From positions 1 through 48,271 of the forward strand of contig CAIRAY010000080.1 of assembly GCA_903876665.1 (NCBI GenBank): a stretch of DNA of 48,271 bases, given 5' to 3'. The translations under genes were made by a program, and so were the position numbers. The DNA comes from an uncultured Fibrobacterota bacterium (GTDB taxonomy: Bacteria > Fibrobacterota > Fibrobacteria > Fibrobacterales > Fibrobacteraceae). Below, in pieces: positions 17,479 to 25,842 of the stretch. The first letter of the stretch is position 1; every line of letters starts with the position of its first letter. The notes beneath the pieces are model-generated. The model did not search any database. It was not told the DNA's origin and was given only the letters and a program-made list of their open reading frames with translations.

Positions 17479-18774
17479 GTGGGAAAATTTATAAAATTTT
17501 GGAAGGTGTTCCGGGCTAATCCTGCGTCATCGATCGCCTTTATTGGGCTACTCGCCCTGTTTTTGATGATTCCCTGGCCCATTGGGGGGGTGGTTCGAGC
17601 TCTTTTACGCTTCCATGATCCCGCCTGTTCCGAGCACATTCAATGGGATAAGGCCTTCCTCCAGCCTTCAAGTGGGCTTCTTTTTACTGGCTTTTCCCTG
17701 AACCCCTCCCCCGAACTCAAAATTCGCGCAAAAAAATTACGGGTAACATTCTCCTGGCCAAGGCTTCTTTTCCTTCAACCACAAGTTGAAGAAATCCACG
17801 CCGATAAAATTGACATGGAGTGGCAGCTTTTTTCTAAAAATCCGGATGCCCGCCTGGATTACGCCATTCCGACCGAGAGCCACCTAGCGAACGCCAAACA
17901 AGCTCTCGATTCCCTTCGACCCATCCTTTCTGCGAACCAAATTCAAATGGAAGCGAGACTGCTCCGGATCTTTTTAGGCCAAGATACGTTCCAAATCGAA
18001 AACGCCCAAATTCAGGTGGCACCCCACGGACTGTTTTGGGAGCTGTCGCTATCGGCGGACGGTTCCTACATCAACGACTGGCCTCTTCCCAACACACTCG
18101 ATGCCCGCCTTGACCTTCAAGATTCCTGCACCGAAGTCCAAAAATTGAAGGGCTGCTGGACGGGTGGCTGCTTAGTGGCAAAAGGCACCCTGGGGAACGT
18201 AAAAACCTTGTCCGAACTTGAAATGGAAGCCAATGGCGTTCCCCTCAAACCCTTCGGAGAATTTGTCCTTCCCAAGGGAGCTGTCTGGAAAGGCAATGTC
18301 AAGGCAACCATTCACTGGAAGGGGCGCATTGCTCACCCGAACACCTGGGTGGCAACGGGCGAGGCCGAGCTTTCAGACGTTCAATTTTTGCGTTGGCCAT
18401 TCCAAAAGGAAGGCACATTTGCAAGCTCGGTGCCCCAGTTGAAAGAACGACTCCTTCTGGATGAAATTCAAATCCCCAAATTCGCCCTATCCAAAGGACG
18501 AGTGAAAATGGATTCGATGAGCGTGTCTTCCGATCAGATCCAGGCTACGGCCAAAGGAGCCTGGACCTTCCCGCAGCGGCTGGATTTCCGCTTGAATGGG
18601 GAAATCGAGGAAGAATTGTATGTAATACTGCCCAAACTGACCCGACTGGCCCTCCCCAAAAGCGAAAACGGTGGCGGAAAATTCAAAGCAACCCTTTCGG
18701 GAACCTTCAACTGGCAAGCGATCATTCCGGATTCCGAGCACTACGGCACAGCTTTCCGGAATCTGTTTAACTGA
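17479..18774 (+). CDS. AsmA/TamB-like envelope protein
   Basis: The 431-residue protein has one N-terminal membrane segment (about residues 17-37) and a long periplasmic beta-rich region with GLxFxGFSLxP- and IxAxGxLxN-type repeats. This is the style of AsmA-like and type II secretion GspN-like proteins thought to form lipid-transport bridges. The similarity is by pattern only. The GTG at 17479 is the only sensible start; the next Met is inside the membrane segment. There is no Shine-Dalgarno, and TAAATT lies exactly 6 nt upstream. The gene is divergent from trxA and convergent with the DUF2914 gene, which ends 17 bp away. Confidence 0.65.
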   Translation: MGKFIKFWKVFRANPASSIAFIGLLALFLMIPWPIGGVVRALLRFHDPACSEHIQWDKAFLQPSSGLLFTGFSLNPSPELKIRAKKLRVTFSWPRLLFLQPQVEEIHADKIDMEWQLFSKNPDARLDYAIPTESHLANAKQALDSLRPILSANQIQMEARLLRIFLGQDTFQIENAQIQVAPHGLFWELSLSADGSYINDWPLPNTLDARLDLQDSCTEVQKLKGCWTGGCLVAKGTLGNVKTLSELEMEANGVPLKPFGEFVLPKGAVWKGNVKATIHWKGRIAHPNTWVATGEAELSDVQFLRWPFQKEGTFASSVPQLKERLLLDEIQIPKFALSKGRVKMDSMSVSSDQIQATAKGAWTFPQRLDFRLNGEIEEELYVILPKLTRLALPKSENGGGKFKATLSGTFNWQAIIPDSEHYGTAFRNLFN

Positions 18775-18791
18775 GCTTCAAAAAAAACGCC

Positions 18792-19850
18792 TTATAATTT
18801 CTTACGGATGTATTGGGTGCCTTCGGGTTCCGGTGCTTCCGGAATCTGGAATTCGATGAGCCCCACCACCGCGCCATCCTTGACGGCCGTTTCGACTTTC
18901 CAGTAGCCAGGACGCAACGCCTGTTTGTTGGAATAGACGCGCCACCCAGAGGCCCGGCCACCTAACATGCTGAAGGGAACCGTGCTCTGAACAACCCAGT
19001 TTCCGTATTCATCCAGCCAGAGCCAGTGGTGCTCCAACTCTACCGCAACCTCGCTCGGGGCAAAAACCGAGCTAAGCACATAAATTTTTTCGGCGGGTGC
19101 TTGGTGAATGGATACATCGACCAACCCAAACCTCTCCAAAAAATTCTGCTCAGGAACAAGGCAGGTATAATCGCCCGAAATTTTTTCAAATGCCTTGCAG
19201 ACCAGATTCTGCTTCATGACCAGGGGCACGGGAGGAATCAAATCCAACATCCAGAATCCCAAAATTCCGAGAGAGACGACTGCTGGAGAGAGAATATCCT
19301 GTAGCTTCCGGGCAGACATCCGCCAGAGGAAATATACAGGAAGAAATCCCAGTAGAACACTGAGGATAAACCAGAAACCACCTAACCCATGCACCAGGTG
19401 AGGCACCAGAAAATTGAGGTACATGGTGCCACTGAGACAAAAGATGGACCAAGAAATTCCCAAGCGGGAGTAACGGTCCTGCAACATTTCGTTGGCAAGT
19501 AAAATGCCCACGAGAATCACGACAAATAACAGCGTAAAAATCGTCCCGGAACTCCGGAAATAGCACACCACCAGGGCACTGAAGATGCTGCCGAAGCAAA
19601 ACTGGACGATCCAGGTGAGTCGTCCCTGCCACTTGGCACCGGGATTGCGCCCAAGCAATACAAGAACGACAAAGGCCCCCACCCAGTAGGCAGACAATAT
19701 CCAGAGATCCGAAGTCTGCACTACCCGACCCAAAGTAACGGAGTCCCAGAGGAATCCGGCCAAAAAGGCGATGGCCGGGAAGCCTTTGGCGATCCGCTTG
19801 GACCAGGGGATGGTATTTACCGGGCTTGGGTTTTCTTCTTTTGGTATCAT
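18792..19850 (-). CDS. polytopic membrane protein with C-terminal DUF2914 domain
   Basis: The 352-residue protein has about seven to eight hydrophobic segments in residues 20-215 (for example IFTLLFVVILVGILLANEML and FWFILSVLLGFLPVYFLWRM). A soluble C-terminal domain (about 255-345) contains HHWLWLDEYGNW, GGRASGWRVYSNK and PGYWKVE, the pattern of DUF2914. DUF2914 proteins are envelope proteins of unknown function. The C-terminal domain is predicted to be periplasmic. The start is 26 bp from the divergent secreted-protease gene. Confidence 0.8.
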   Translation of the reverse strand: MIPKEENPSPVNTIPWSKRIAKGFPAIAFLAGFLWDSVTLGRVVQTSDLWILSAYWVGAFVVLVLLGRNPGAKWQGRLTWIVQFCFGSIFSALVVCYFRSSGTIFTLLFVVILVGILLANEMLQDRYSRLGISWSIFCLSGTMYLNFLVPHLVHGLGGFWFILSVLLGFLPVYFLWRMSARKLQDILSPAVVSLGILGFWMLDLIPPVPLVMKQNLVCKAFEKISGDYTCLVPEQNFLERFGLVDVSIHQAPAEKIYVLSSVFAPSEVAVELEHHWLWLDEYGNWVVQSTVPFSMLGGRASGWRVYSNKQALRPGYWKVETAVKDGAVVGLIEFQIPEAPEPEGTQYIRKKL

Positions 19851-19876
19851 AATTTCTAACTTGGAAATCTAGTCAT

Positions 19877-21499
19877 ATGATTCGAATTATCCTTGTCCTG
19901 ACTTGCATTCTTTGCAGCTGGTCTCCCTCCCTCGCCGGAAGGTGCGGATTTACGCAAATGGCGGAGTTTCAGTCCAAGCACCCCCAGGGCTCCGGCCGGA
20001 TGGTCGCCAAAGAGGGAACCTGCACTCCCGGGGACCTCTATGACGAAGTAAAAATGGACACGAGTCGTCATTTTCGGGTGCTCTATACCCTGAAAGGACC
20101 TCATGCGGTTCTGGGCGCAGATCGAATAAGCCAGGCCCGCCCTCCTTTTGTGGACTCCTTGCTGCAATGGCTAGAAGATGCTTGGACCCTGCACACGGTC
20201 ACCATCGGAATGCGCACTCCCCTTGGATCCGCCGTTTCGCACCATTACCAGGATGAACGCTCAAGCGACAAATACCCGGTGGAAATCATTGACATGGGGC
20301 TCATGCGCAACTCGGCGTCCCTCGTTGGAGGCCCTTGTGAATACTGTTACGGATTAACTCTTCCCGATCAAACCACGGGGGACTACACGCGCTCCACCCT
20401 GCTCATCGAAAATGATTTTCTATCCCAGATCGCCAAGGATCCCCTGGAAACCTTTAACAATGGATTTTCAACCTGCACATACTCTCCATCGACGCGTCCC
20501 ATTGTCAATTCCTATGATGGCCGCAACATCGATTATTCCATCGACTGGCCCAGTGCATTGAAGGTCACCGTTTTTCACGAGCTCTACCACGCTTGCCAAG
20601 TTCGCTACCAGGACTACCTGGAACAATACCATTTTTGGTTCGAGGCCTCGGCAGTTGGAGTGGAAAACTTGGGAGCCCCTGAGGTCAACGACTATTTCCA
20701 GTACCTGCCACCCATTTTTTCTAGCCCCGACAACAGCTTGCTTGAATCCAACAATTCCACCCGACCTTACGGACAAGGAATTTTTTATCAAACCGTAGCC
20801 CATCGCTTCGGGATTCAGTTTGACCCTCTGGTGTGGACCTCGCTCACCAAAGCTCCCACCAGCCCCATTGAAAACCACCTGGATCAACAATTCAAGCAAA
20901 ACGGCGCATCCGGCGGACTTCCCGAGGTTTTTTCCGATCATGCGCGCCATCTATTCAATGCGGGTGCCCGGAGCGCAAACCTTTCTGCAGATTCCGTTTG
21001 GGCAGAAGACTTGGCCTCCTGGCCTGAGCTTCATATTGTCACAGACACCCCTCAAAGCCTGAATCTTCCCCCCTTCGGCTTCCAGGTGTTTTTATCCAAA
21101 AACATCCCCCTGAGCTGGGGATCCAATCCAGCCTTACGGAAATCGGCTATTGCCTATAAAGATTCTGCATTTGTCATTTTGAGCACGGGCTTCGAGGCTG
21201 TGTCCATCAACGACGATTACCTTCACCCCGATCCTGTGCCCAAGGCATGGCCCAACCCTTGGCGCCCAGGCAATGCCCACGCCATGATCCCCATGTGTTT
21301 TGATCCAGCAAGCAAGGACCTCGTGGTGGAAATTCGGGATGCAGCGAGTCATTTAGTCCTGAATATCCCTAAAAAAACCTTGAGCCGATGTTCCGCCGGA
21401 TTCTCGTTGTCCGCAGACTCCCCTCGCCTAGCGCCTGGCCTCTATTACTGGCGGGGGAAATCCGAGCGAAAGCTCCACCGCTTCCTCATCATCCGCTGA
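19877..21499 (+). CDS. secreted HExxH metalloprotease (MXAN_6640-like) with sorting-type C-terminus
   Basis: The 540-residue protein has a Sec signal peptide (about residues 1-20). Its gluzincin-like site has His234, Glu235 and His238 in HELYHACQ and Glu256 in FWFEASAVGVE as probable third zinc ligand. This matches the MXAN_6640-type putative metalloproteases. The last 85 residues (from PNPWRP to RFLIIR) resemble the type IX secretion type-A sorting / FlgD-like Ig fold: a PNP motif, alternating strands, GLYYW and a basic end. Thus it may be exported by T9SS to the surface. Several Cys residues suggest disulfides. The ATG at 19877 has a weak GGAA upstream. Confidence 0.82.
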   Translation: MIRIILVLTCILCSWSPSLAGRCGFTQMAEFQSKHPQGSGRMVAKEGTCTPGDLYDEVKMDTSRHFRVLYTLKGPHAVLGADRISQARPPFVDSLLQWLEDAWTLHTVTIGMRTPLGSAVSHHYQDERSSDKYPVEIIDMGLMRNSASLVGGPCEYCYGLTLPDQTTGDYTRSTLLIENDFLSQIAKDPLETFNNGFSTCTYSPSTRPIVNSYDGRNIDYSIDWPSALKVTVFHELYHACQVRYQDYLEQYHFWFEASAVGVENLGAPEVNDYFQYLPPIFSSPDNSLLESNNSTRPYGQGIFYQTVAHRFGIQFDPLVWTSLTKAPTSPIENHLDQQFKQNGASGGLPEVFSDHARHLFNAGARSANLSADSVWAEDLASWPELHIVTDTPQSLNLPPFGFQVFLSKNIPLSWGSNPALRKSAIAYKDSAFVILSTGFEAVSINDDYLHPDPVPKAWPNPWRPGNAHAMIPMCFDPASKDLVVEIRDAASHLVLNIPKKTLSRCSAGFSLSADSPRLAPGLYYWRGKSERKLHRFLIIR

Positions 21500-21505
21500 A
21501 TTGAG

Positions 21506-21520
21506 TATAATTATCCTATG
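21506..21520 (+). promoter_or_regulatory. TATAAT box 6 nt before ATG (leaderless promoter)
   Basis: A perfect TATAAT (21506-21511) is followed by six bases and then the ATG at 21518. A normal -10 to start distance places transcription initiation at or within 1 nt of the start codon. There is no Shine-Dalgarno. It would drive the run of plus-strand genes from 21518. Confidence 0.65.
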
Positions 21521-23146
21521 GAAAAGCGAAGCACGATTCATTCTTACCTGAAGACGTCCTATACCCCCGAAGAATCCCGTGAGGCTCTCTACCGCGCAGC
21601 CGTGGCCGCCGCGGATGAGAACTGGACCTTGATGGACGCATCCTTCCAGCTTGGCGACAAGGCCAAGGAAGATGGAATCGCCGCCGATGACGTGGACAAA
21701 ATCATCCGGCGCGCCTTTTCCTCTGATCGCCGTGGTCGCGACCGAAAACCAGAATCCACCCCCGGTGAGAACAACCGTGGCCGGTTGGACCTGGATGCCG
21801 AGTCCCTCAAACTTCTGGAAAGTCGGCGCATCAACCCCGATGACCTGATGATTCCTTGGCCCGCGGACGATTGGCGCAAGGATTTGCTCAAGCTCCTGGA
21901 AGCGGCTTTTTTGCCCCACGAAACCATCGACTTTAAAATCGCCGAGACCCCCCAGCCCCACCGGGAAACGGTAGGAACGATCCTTGCCCAAAGTGACAAC
22001 ATCGGCAAGATCATGAAGAGTCTGGATGGTCCCGATGGCGCATTGGTCAGTCTGAACTCAACCTCCTGCGAGGCTCCCAAGGATGATAGTTGGCGCCTGC
22101 GTTACGCCGTGGTGGACAGCCCGCGCATGAGCCTTTCCAAGCAGCTGGCTTTTTACAAGGCCCTCAACCTTCCCTGCGTTGCACTCGTGAATTCCGGCGC
22201 AAACTCCGTGCAAGCCTGGGTGCGCATCGAGGCCTCCGACACTACGGAATACAACGAACGCGTGGACTTCCTCTATGCGACCCTGGAGGAAAACGGATTC
22301 AAAGTCGACCCCTCCCTGAAATCCGCCAACTTGATGGTTCGCATGCCCGGCGTCCTGCGTAACGGGAAACAGCAATACCTCATTGGATTGAACGAAGGTG
22401 CTAAAAGCTGGAAGGATTGGCAAGAATGGGTAGACTACTGTCTGGATGGAAATCCTCTGGTGGAACAGGCGTCCCATCACCAACACGCTCCGACCCCGGA
22501 TTCCATGCTGATCGATGGTATTTGCAAGGCGGGCGACCTTTTTGTTCTTTCCGCTCCTCCCAAAACAGGAAAATCCCTGGCCCTGATCGATTGTGCCCTG
22601 GCCATTGCCCATGGTGAAGAATGGATGGGATTGCACACTCAGGAGTCCGATGTCCTCTTCGTCAATTTTGACCTGTCCAAATCCTCCTTTCTGAACCGGC
22701 TCCACCTGATCGGCTCGGAAAGAAAACTCGACCCCTCGACCCAGCGGATTGGTTTTTTAAGCCTGCGGGGCTACCGCAAGCCCATCCTCGAGATGGCGGA
22801 GCTGCTGGTGCGCCGCATCGAAGGCGCCCGCAAGTACGAGGACCGCGACTACAAGGCTGTATTCATCGATCCCGCGCTGGCCATGCTCCGTGGGGCTGGG
22901 AGCTCAAATCCCGGAAACGACCTCGCCATGCTCTGCGACATTATCTGCGCAAAAACCGGTGCGGCCGTTTTGATTGCACTGACTCCCGCAGATATTTCTA
23001 ACTTGGAGTTGCAACCTGACGGTCTGCTAGAGCTTATTGCCACCGAAGATCGTCCCACTATTTTCCAGTTGCGTGGTTCTTTCAAGGAATTCCCACCCTT
23101 AATCGGGAAGGAATGCGCTTGGAGTCACCCACGGTATACACTCTGA
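21518..23146 (+). CDS. primase-like (AEP-type) and RepA-like ATPase fusion protein
   Basis: The 542-residue protein has a charged N-terminal region, a middle domain (about 185-310) with the layout of archaeo-eukaryotic primase-like modules, and a C-terminal RepA/AAA_25-type RecA fold. The middle pattern runs SGANSVQAWVRI, then YNERVDFLYATLEENGFKVD, then NLMVRMPGVLRNGKQQYL. The ATPase has Walker A APPKTGKS (Lys352) and Walker B AVFIDPAL. In active relatives the first motif reads SGGxSxHxW; here Gln232 replaces the catalytic His, so primase activity is doubtful while the ATPase looks intact. Such proteins are usually found in plasmids and phages, yet no mobile genes are adjacent. The next gene follows after 13 bp. 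Confidence 0.72.
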   Translation: MEKRSTIHSYLKTSYTPEESREALYRAAVAAADENWTLMDASFQLGDKAKEDGIAADDVDKIIRRAFSSDRRGRDRKPESTPGENNRGRLDLDAESLKLLESRRINPDDLMIPWPADDWRKDLLKLLEAAFLPHETIDFKIAETPQPHRETVGTILAQSDNIGKIMKSLDGPDGALVSLNSTSCEAPKDDSWRLRYAVVDSPRMSLSKQLAFYKALNLPCVALVNSGANSVQAWVRIEASDTTEYNERVDFLYATLEENGFKVDPSLKSANLMVRMPGVLRNGKQQYLIGLNEGAKSWKDWQEWVDYCLDGNPLVEQASHHQHAPTPDSMLIDGICKAGDLFVLSAPPKTGKSLALIDCALAIAHGEEWMGLHTQESDVLFVNFDLSKSSFLNRLHLIGSERKLDPSTQRIGFLSLRGYRKPILEMAELLVRRIEGARKYEDRDYKAVFIDPALAMLRGAGSSNPGNDLAMLCDIICAKTGAAVLIALTPADISNLELQPDGLLELIATEDRPTIFQLRGSFKEFPPLIGKECAWSHPRYTL

Positions 23147-23159
23147 CCCTAAGGATCCC

Positions 23160-24425
23160 ATGGACAAGAAAGCCGCCCTCCTGCGCTGGCAGAGCGAACA
23201 CCAGATTCCTGGAAAAATCCAGAGTTTCTTGACCGGTTCCCATGATCCCACCGGTGATTGGTGCCTTCGCAATGTGCTCCATGGTCGCCAGCACCGCCTG
23301 GACATCCTCGGGCCTTCAGAACAAATAAACCCTCCCGAAATTGTTGACAAAATTTATGATTATTTGATTCAGGAGCACCAATACTACCTGCGCAAATCCA
23401 TGCTGCAGATGTGGATCCGCGCGACTGCTCCTGGTGAATACGCCCTCCTCCTGCAAGCCCAAATCCGCGGAGCCGGGACTGGCCACGCCATCAAGCTTCT
23501 CGAAAACCACCTGACACGCAATGTCCCCGAAGTGGTGGCCCTGCACCGGGTGGAAACCAAGCCCTGGTACCCGTTCCGGACCGACTTGCCCCCCAAATCC
23601 ATGAAGTACGACCTCAAGCCTATTTTTGGACCTGAGATTCTCCCCTTGGGCGACACGGGGCACTTTTTCCATATCTTGGAATGGGTTCCTCAGCTGCGCA
23701 ATGGTTACTTCAAACTTCCCGAACTACTCCTCGGAGCCATTCACCCCATGCCAGGGGACCGCCTCCTGGAGCTCCACTGCGGAAGTGGGTTTTTGGGTTG
23801 CCAAATGGCAAAGTATTTTGAAGAAGTCGTGTGCGTGGATGCCCGCGGAATTTCCAAGCTTTCCGTGTTGCACAATATCAAGGCACGCAGGCTCACCAAT
23901 GTCCAATACCTCCAGGAGTCGGTGGATGCGGAATTCCTGGCCACCTTTTTCAAGAAAAAAGGACCTTGGACCGTGATCCTGAACCCCCAGGCGGGCGAAT
24001 CCCTGCCCACCGGAATCATCCGCAACATCGCGGCCGGGCCCGTGGGACGCGTGATTCATATTGGGTCAAACCTCGATGTGCTGGAAGCCGAAATCCGGCG
24101 CTATCGCCGGGCTGGAATGCTTCTGCGGAAGATGATTCCACTCGATCTCAATCCAACATCTAACCGCCTTGAAATCGCCTTGTTCTTTGCCCCAGACCGC
24201 GAGGGGGTCCTCAAAATGGGCTCCGAAGCGGTGAAAAAAGCGGCCGAGGCGGAGAACGACCCTGAGCACATTTTGCGCGGACTCCCCGCAGCCCGTATGC
24301 GACGGAAGCCTCCGGTCAAGCCAGCGGAAACCCCTCGGGGTGAAGCTCCCAAAAAACCGGTGGGCCCTCGTTTTGTGCAAAAGGATACAAGATCTCCTAT
24401 TGGTGGACGCAAGAAACGAGTTTAA
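23160..24425 (+). CDS. TrmA/RlmD-like methyltransferase homologue lacking catalytic Cys
   Basis: The 421-residue protein resembles 23S rRNA/tRNA m5U methyltransferases. It has a substrate-recognition region, SAM motif I ELHCGSG (204-210, canonical DLYCGSG), VVCVDARG as the acidic SAM loop, and HNIKARRLTNVQYL. However, the FxQxN motif reads FFHIL, DPPRxG reads NPQAG, and the catalytic SCNP reads GSNL, placing Ser303 where the nucleophilic Cys should be. m5U formation by the known mechanism is therefore unlikely. The N-terminal TRAM domain is absent. A basic tail (about 375-421, ending GGRKKRV) could bind RNA. It lies 13 bp after the primase-helicase-like gene and 5 bp before the LysM gene. Confidence 0.78.
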   Translation: MDKKAALLRWQSEHQIPGKIQSFLTGSHDPTGDWCLRNVLHGRQHRLDILGPSEQINPPEIVDKIYDYLIQEHQYYLRKSMLQMWIRATAPGEYALLLQAQIRGAGTGHAIKLLENHLTRNVPEVVALHRVETKPWYPFRTDLPPKSMKYDLKPIFGPEILPLGDTGHFFHILEWVPQLRNGYFKLPELLLGAIHPMPGDRLLELHCGSGFLGCQMAKYFEEVVCVDARGISKLSVLHNIKARRLTNVQYLQESVDAEFLATFFKKKGPWTVILNPQAGESLPTGIIRNIAAGPVGRVIHIGSNLDVLEAEIRRYRRAGMLLRKMIPLDLNPTSNRLEIALFFAPDREGVLKMGSEAVKKAAEAENDPEHILRGLPAARMRRKPPVKPAETPRGEAPKKPVGPRFVQKDTRSPIGGRKKRV

Positions 24426-24430
24426 ATTGT

Positions 24431-25630
24431 ATGAAAAAGGCGGTCAGCATGCGTCGTCGGATATCCAGTGTTTCTCTCATCGTTGCCTGTAGCGTTTTCG
24501 TTGCGGGCGCGTACATCGTGAAAAAAGGCGATACCCTTTGGGATCTGAGCGCGCAATTTCGCAACGACCCCTTCGCCTGGCCCGACCTTTGGTCCCAAAA
24601 TCGGCATATCGAAAACCCCAATGTGATCTACCCGGGCGATTCGATCAATGTCGGCGAGGCCACCGCCCCTCCTGTTGCGGACACCGTTTCTAAGATCGAA
24701 GAGGCGGCAGGAATTATCCCCTCTGCGCCGCCCCCCCCTGACAGCATGCTTCCCAAAGGAGTTCTCGTTTCCATTTCGGGTGGTAGCTCCCGCGATTCCG
24801 ATTTCCGTCGCAACCTCGGAACCCTTCCTGGGCAAGTTGACACATCCTTGGTGGGATCCTCGCTCAAGGACAGCACGCTGTTTATCTTTCGCAAGTCCGC
24901 GCCACCCGCGGTATTCAACAAATACTTCCAGATGCTCGCGCCCAAGCTGATCGATCGAAAGGCAATGCGGGAAGACGCCAGCTGGATTAAAATTGCCAAC
25001 GGCGACAAAATGCCCTCCCTTCTGTTGCACACTGGCGATGAAATCCTGATTCAAACCGGTCGCCTGGCCACCGCAATCAAAGCGGGCTCCATCGTAGAAA
25101 TATGGATGGCGGAACCTATTACCTTCAAGGGGTCCAACGACTCCGTTCCCCGCGAATACGCCTTGATGCGCCTGGGCGGGTTTTCCAAGGTTGAATCGGT
25201 CGGCGACACCATCAGCCGGGCCATCATCATTCAATCCCTCGCAGCCGTTCCCATCGCCAAAGCCAAAGCCCGGCTGACGCAGTCCGTGACACCCATAAAA
25301 GTGTCTTCCTATCAAGCGGTGGACGGCCTCAAATTTGAATCCATGCCCCAGATCAAATACGCCATCGACCCCACCCTTGCGGTGGCCGCCTATTCCTATG
25401 TGATCGCCGACGGTGGCACGTCCAATGGGCTGAACCCTGGCGACGGTGTGGCGTTCCTCGAAAACAAGATCATTGACCCAACCCTTCCGCCTCGGACTCT
25501 GGGTCGTGGTATTGTGGTGACTGCAGGCGCAAATGAGGCTTGCATCCTCGTTCGTGAAATGTCCAATCCGTCCCGGCGGCTTGACCGGGGCAACCGGGTA
25601 GCCCTCACCCACCGTGCCATTATTCGATGA
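24431..25630 (+). CDS. exported LysM-domain protein
   Basis: The 399-residue protein has a signal peptide (hydrophobic VSLIVACSVFVAGA) followed directly by a LysM domain (about residues 27-76: YIVKKGDTLWDLSAQF, DPFAWPDLW, NPNVIYPGDSI). LysM binds N-acetylglucosamine polymers such as peptidoglycan. The rest has a Pro-rich linker (about 78-105) and a beta-rich C-terminal region of unknown fold, as in other exported proteins annotated only as LysM proteins. An internal ATG at 24449 has AAGGCGG upstream and may be the true start; the upstream ATG lacks a ribosome-binding site. Its stop overlaps the next start (ATGA). With the downstream kinase this suggests cell-wall sensing. Confidence 0.85.
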   Translation: MKKAVSMRRRISSVSLIVACSVFVAGAYIVKKGDTLWDLSAQFRNDPFAWPDLWSQNRHIENPNVIYPGDSINVGEATAPPVADTVSKIEEAAGIIPSAPPPPDSMLPKGVLVSISGGSSRDSDFRRNLGTLPGQVDTSLVGSSLKDSTLFIFRKSAPPAVFNKYFQMLAPKLIDRKAMREDASWIKIANGDKMPSLLLHTGDEILIQTGRLATAIKAGSIVEIWMAEPITFKGSNDSVPREYALMRLGGFSKVESVGDTISRAIIIQSLAAVPIAKAKARLTQSVTPIKVSSYQAVDGLKFESMPQIKYAIDPTLAVAAYSYVIADGGTSNGLNPGDGVAFLENKIIDPTLPPRTLGRGIVVTAGANEACILVREMSNPSRRLDRGNRVALTHRAIIR

Positions 25631-25818
25631 TCCGAACCTTCCTACGCAACCCATTTTCTTTTGGGGTTCTCGCGGCCTCGCTTACCCTTTTTCTGGGACT
25701 GATTTCGGTTCTGATGGGGAGCGTCATTGTCTTATTTTCATTCCCCACCATCGGGGAAGCGGTTGCGAACTGGGTGGGCCATTCCCGGTTCGCTGTCCTC
25801 ATCCAGTTGCTGTTTTAG
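25627..25818 (+). CDS. small membrane protein (63 aa)
   Basis: A short coding sequence overlaps the LysM gene stop by 4 bp (ATGA) and ends 24 bp before the histidine kinase gene. The product has two hydrophobic segments (about residues 13-37 and 50-63) and no known domain. The overlap and the membrane character support a real gene; it could assist the kinase encoded next. Confidence 0.55.
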   Translation: MIRTFLRNPFSFGVLAASLTLFLGLISVLMGSVIVLFSFPTIGEAVANWVGHSRFAVLIQLLF

Positions 25819-25842
25819 CCGATCGGGCAGGGCTCCCCTGAA

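Noticed and set aside
24422-25654. 410-codon open frame antisense to the LysM protein gene
   Set aside because: It covers the LysM gene almost exactly, has His/Gly-rich composition typical of a reverse-frame shadow, and no family pattern.
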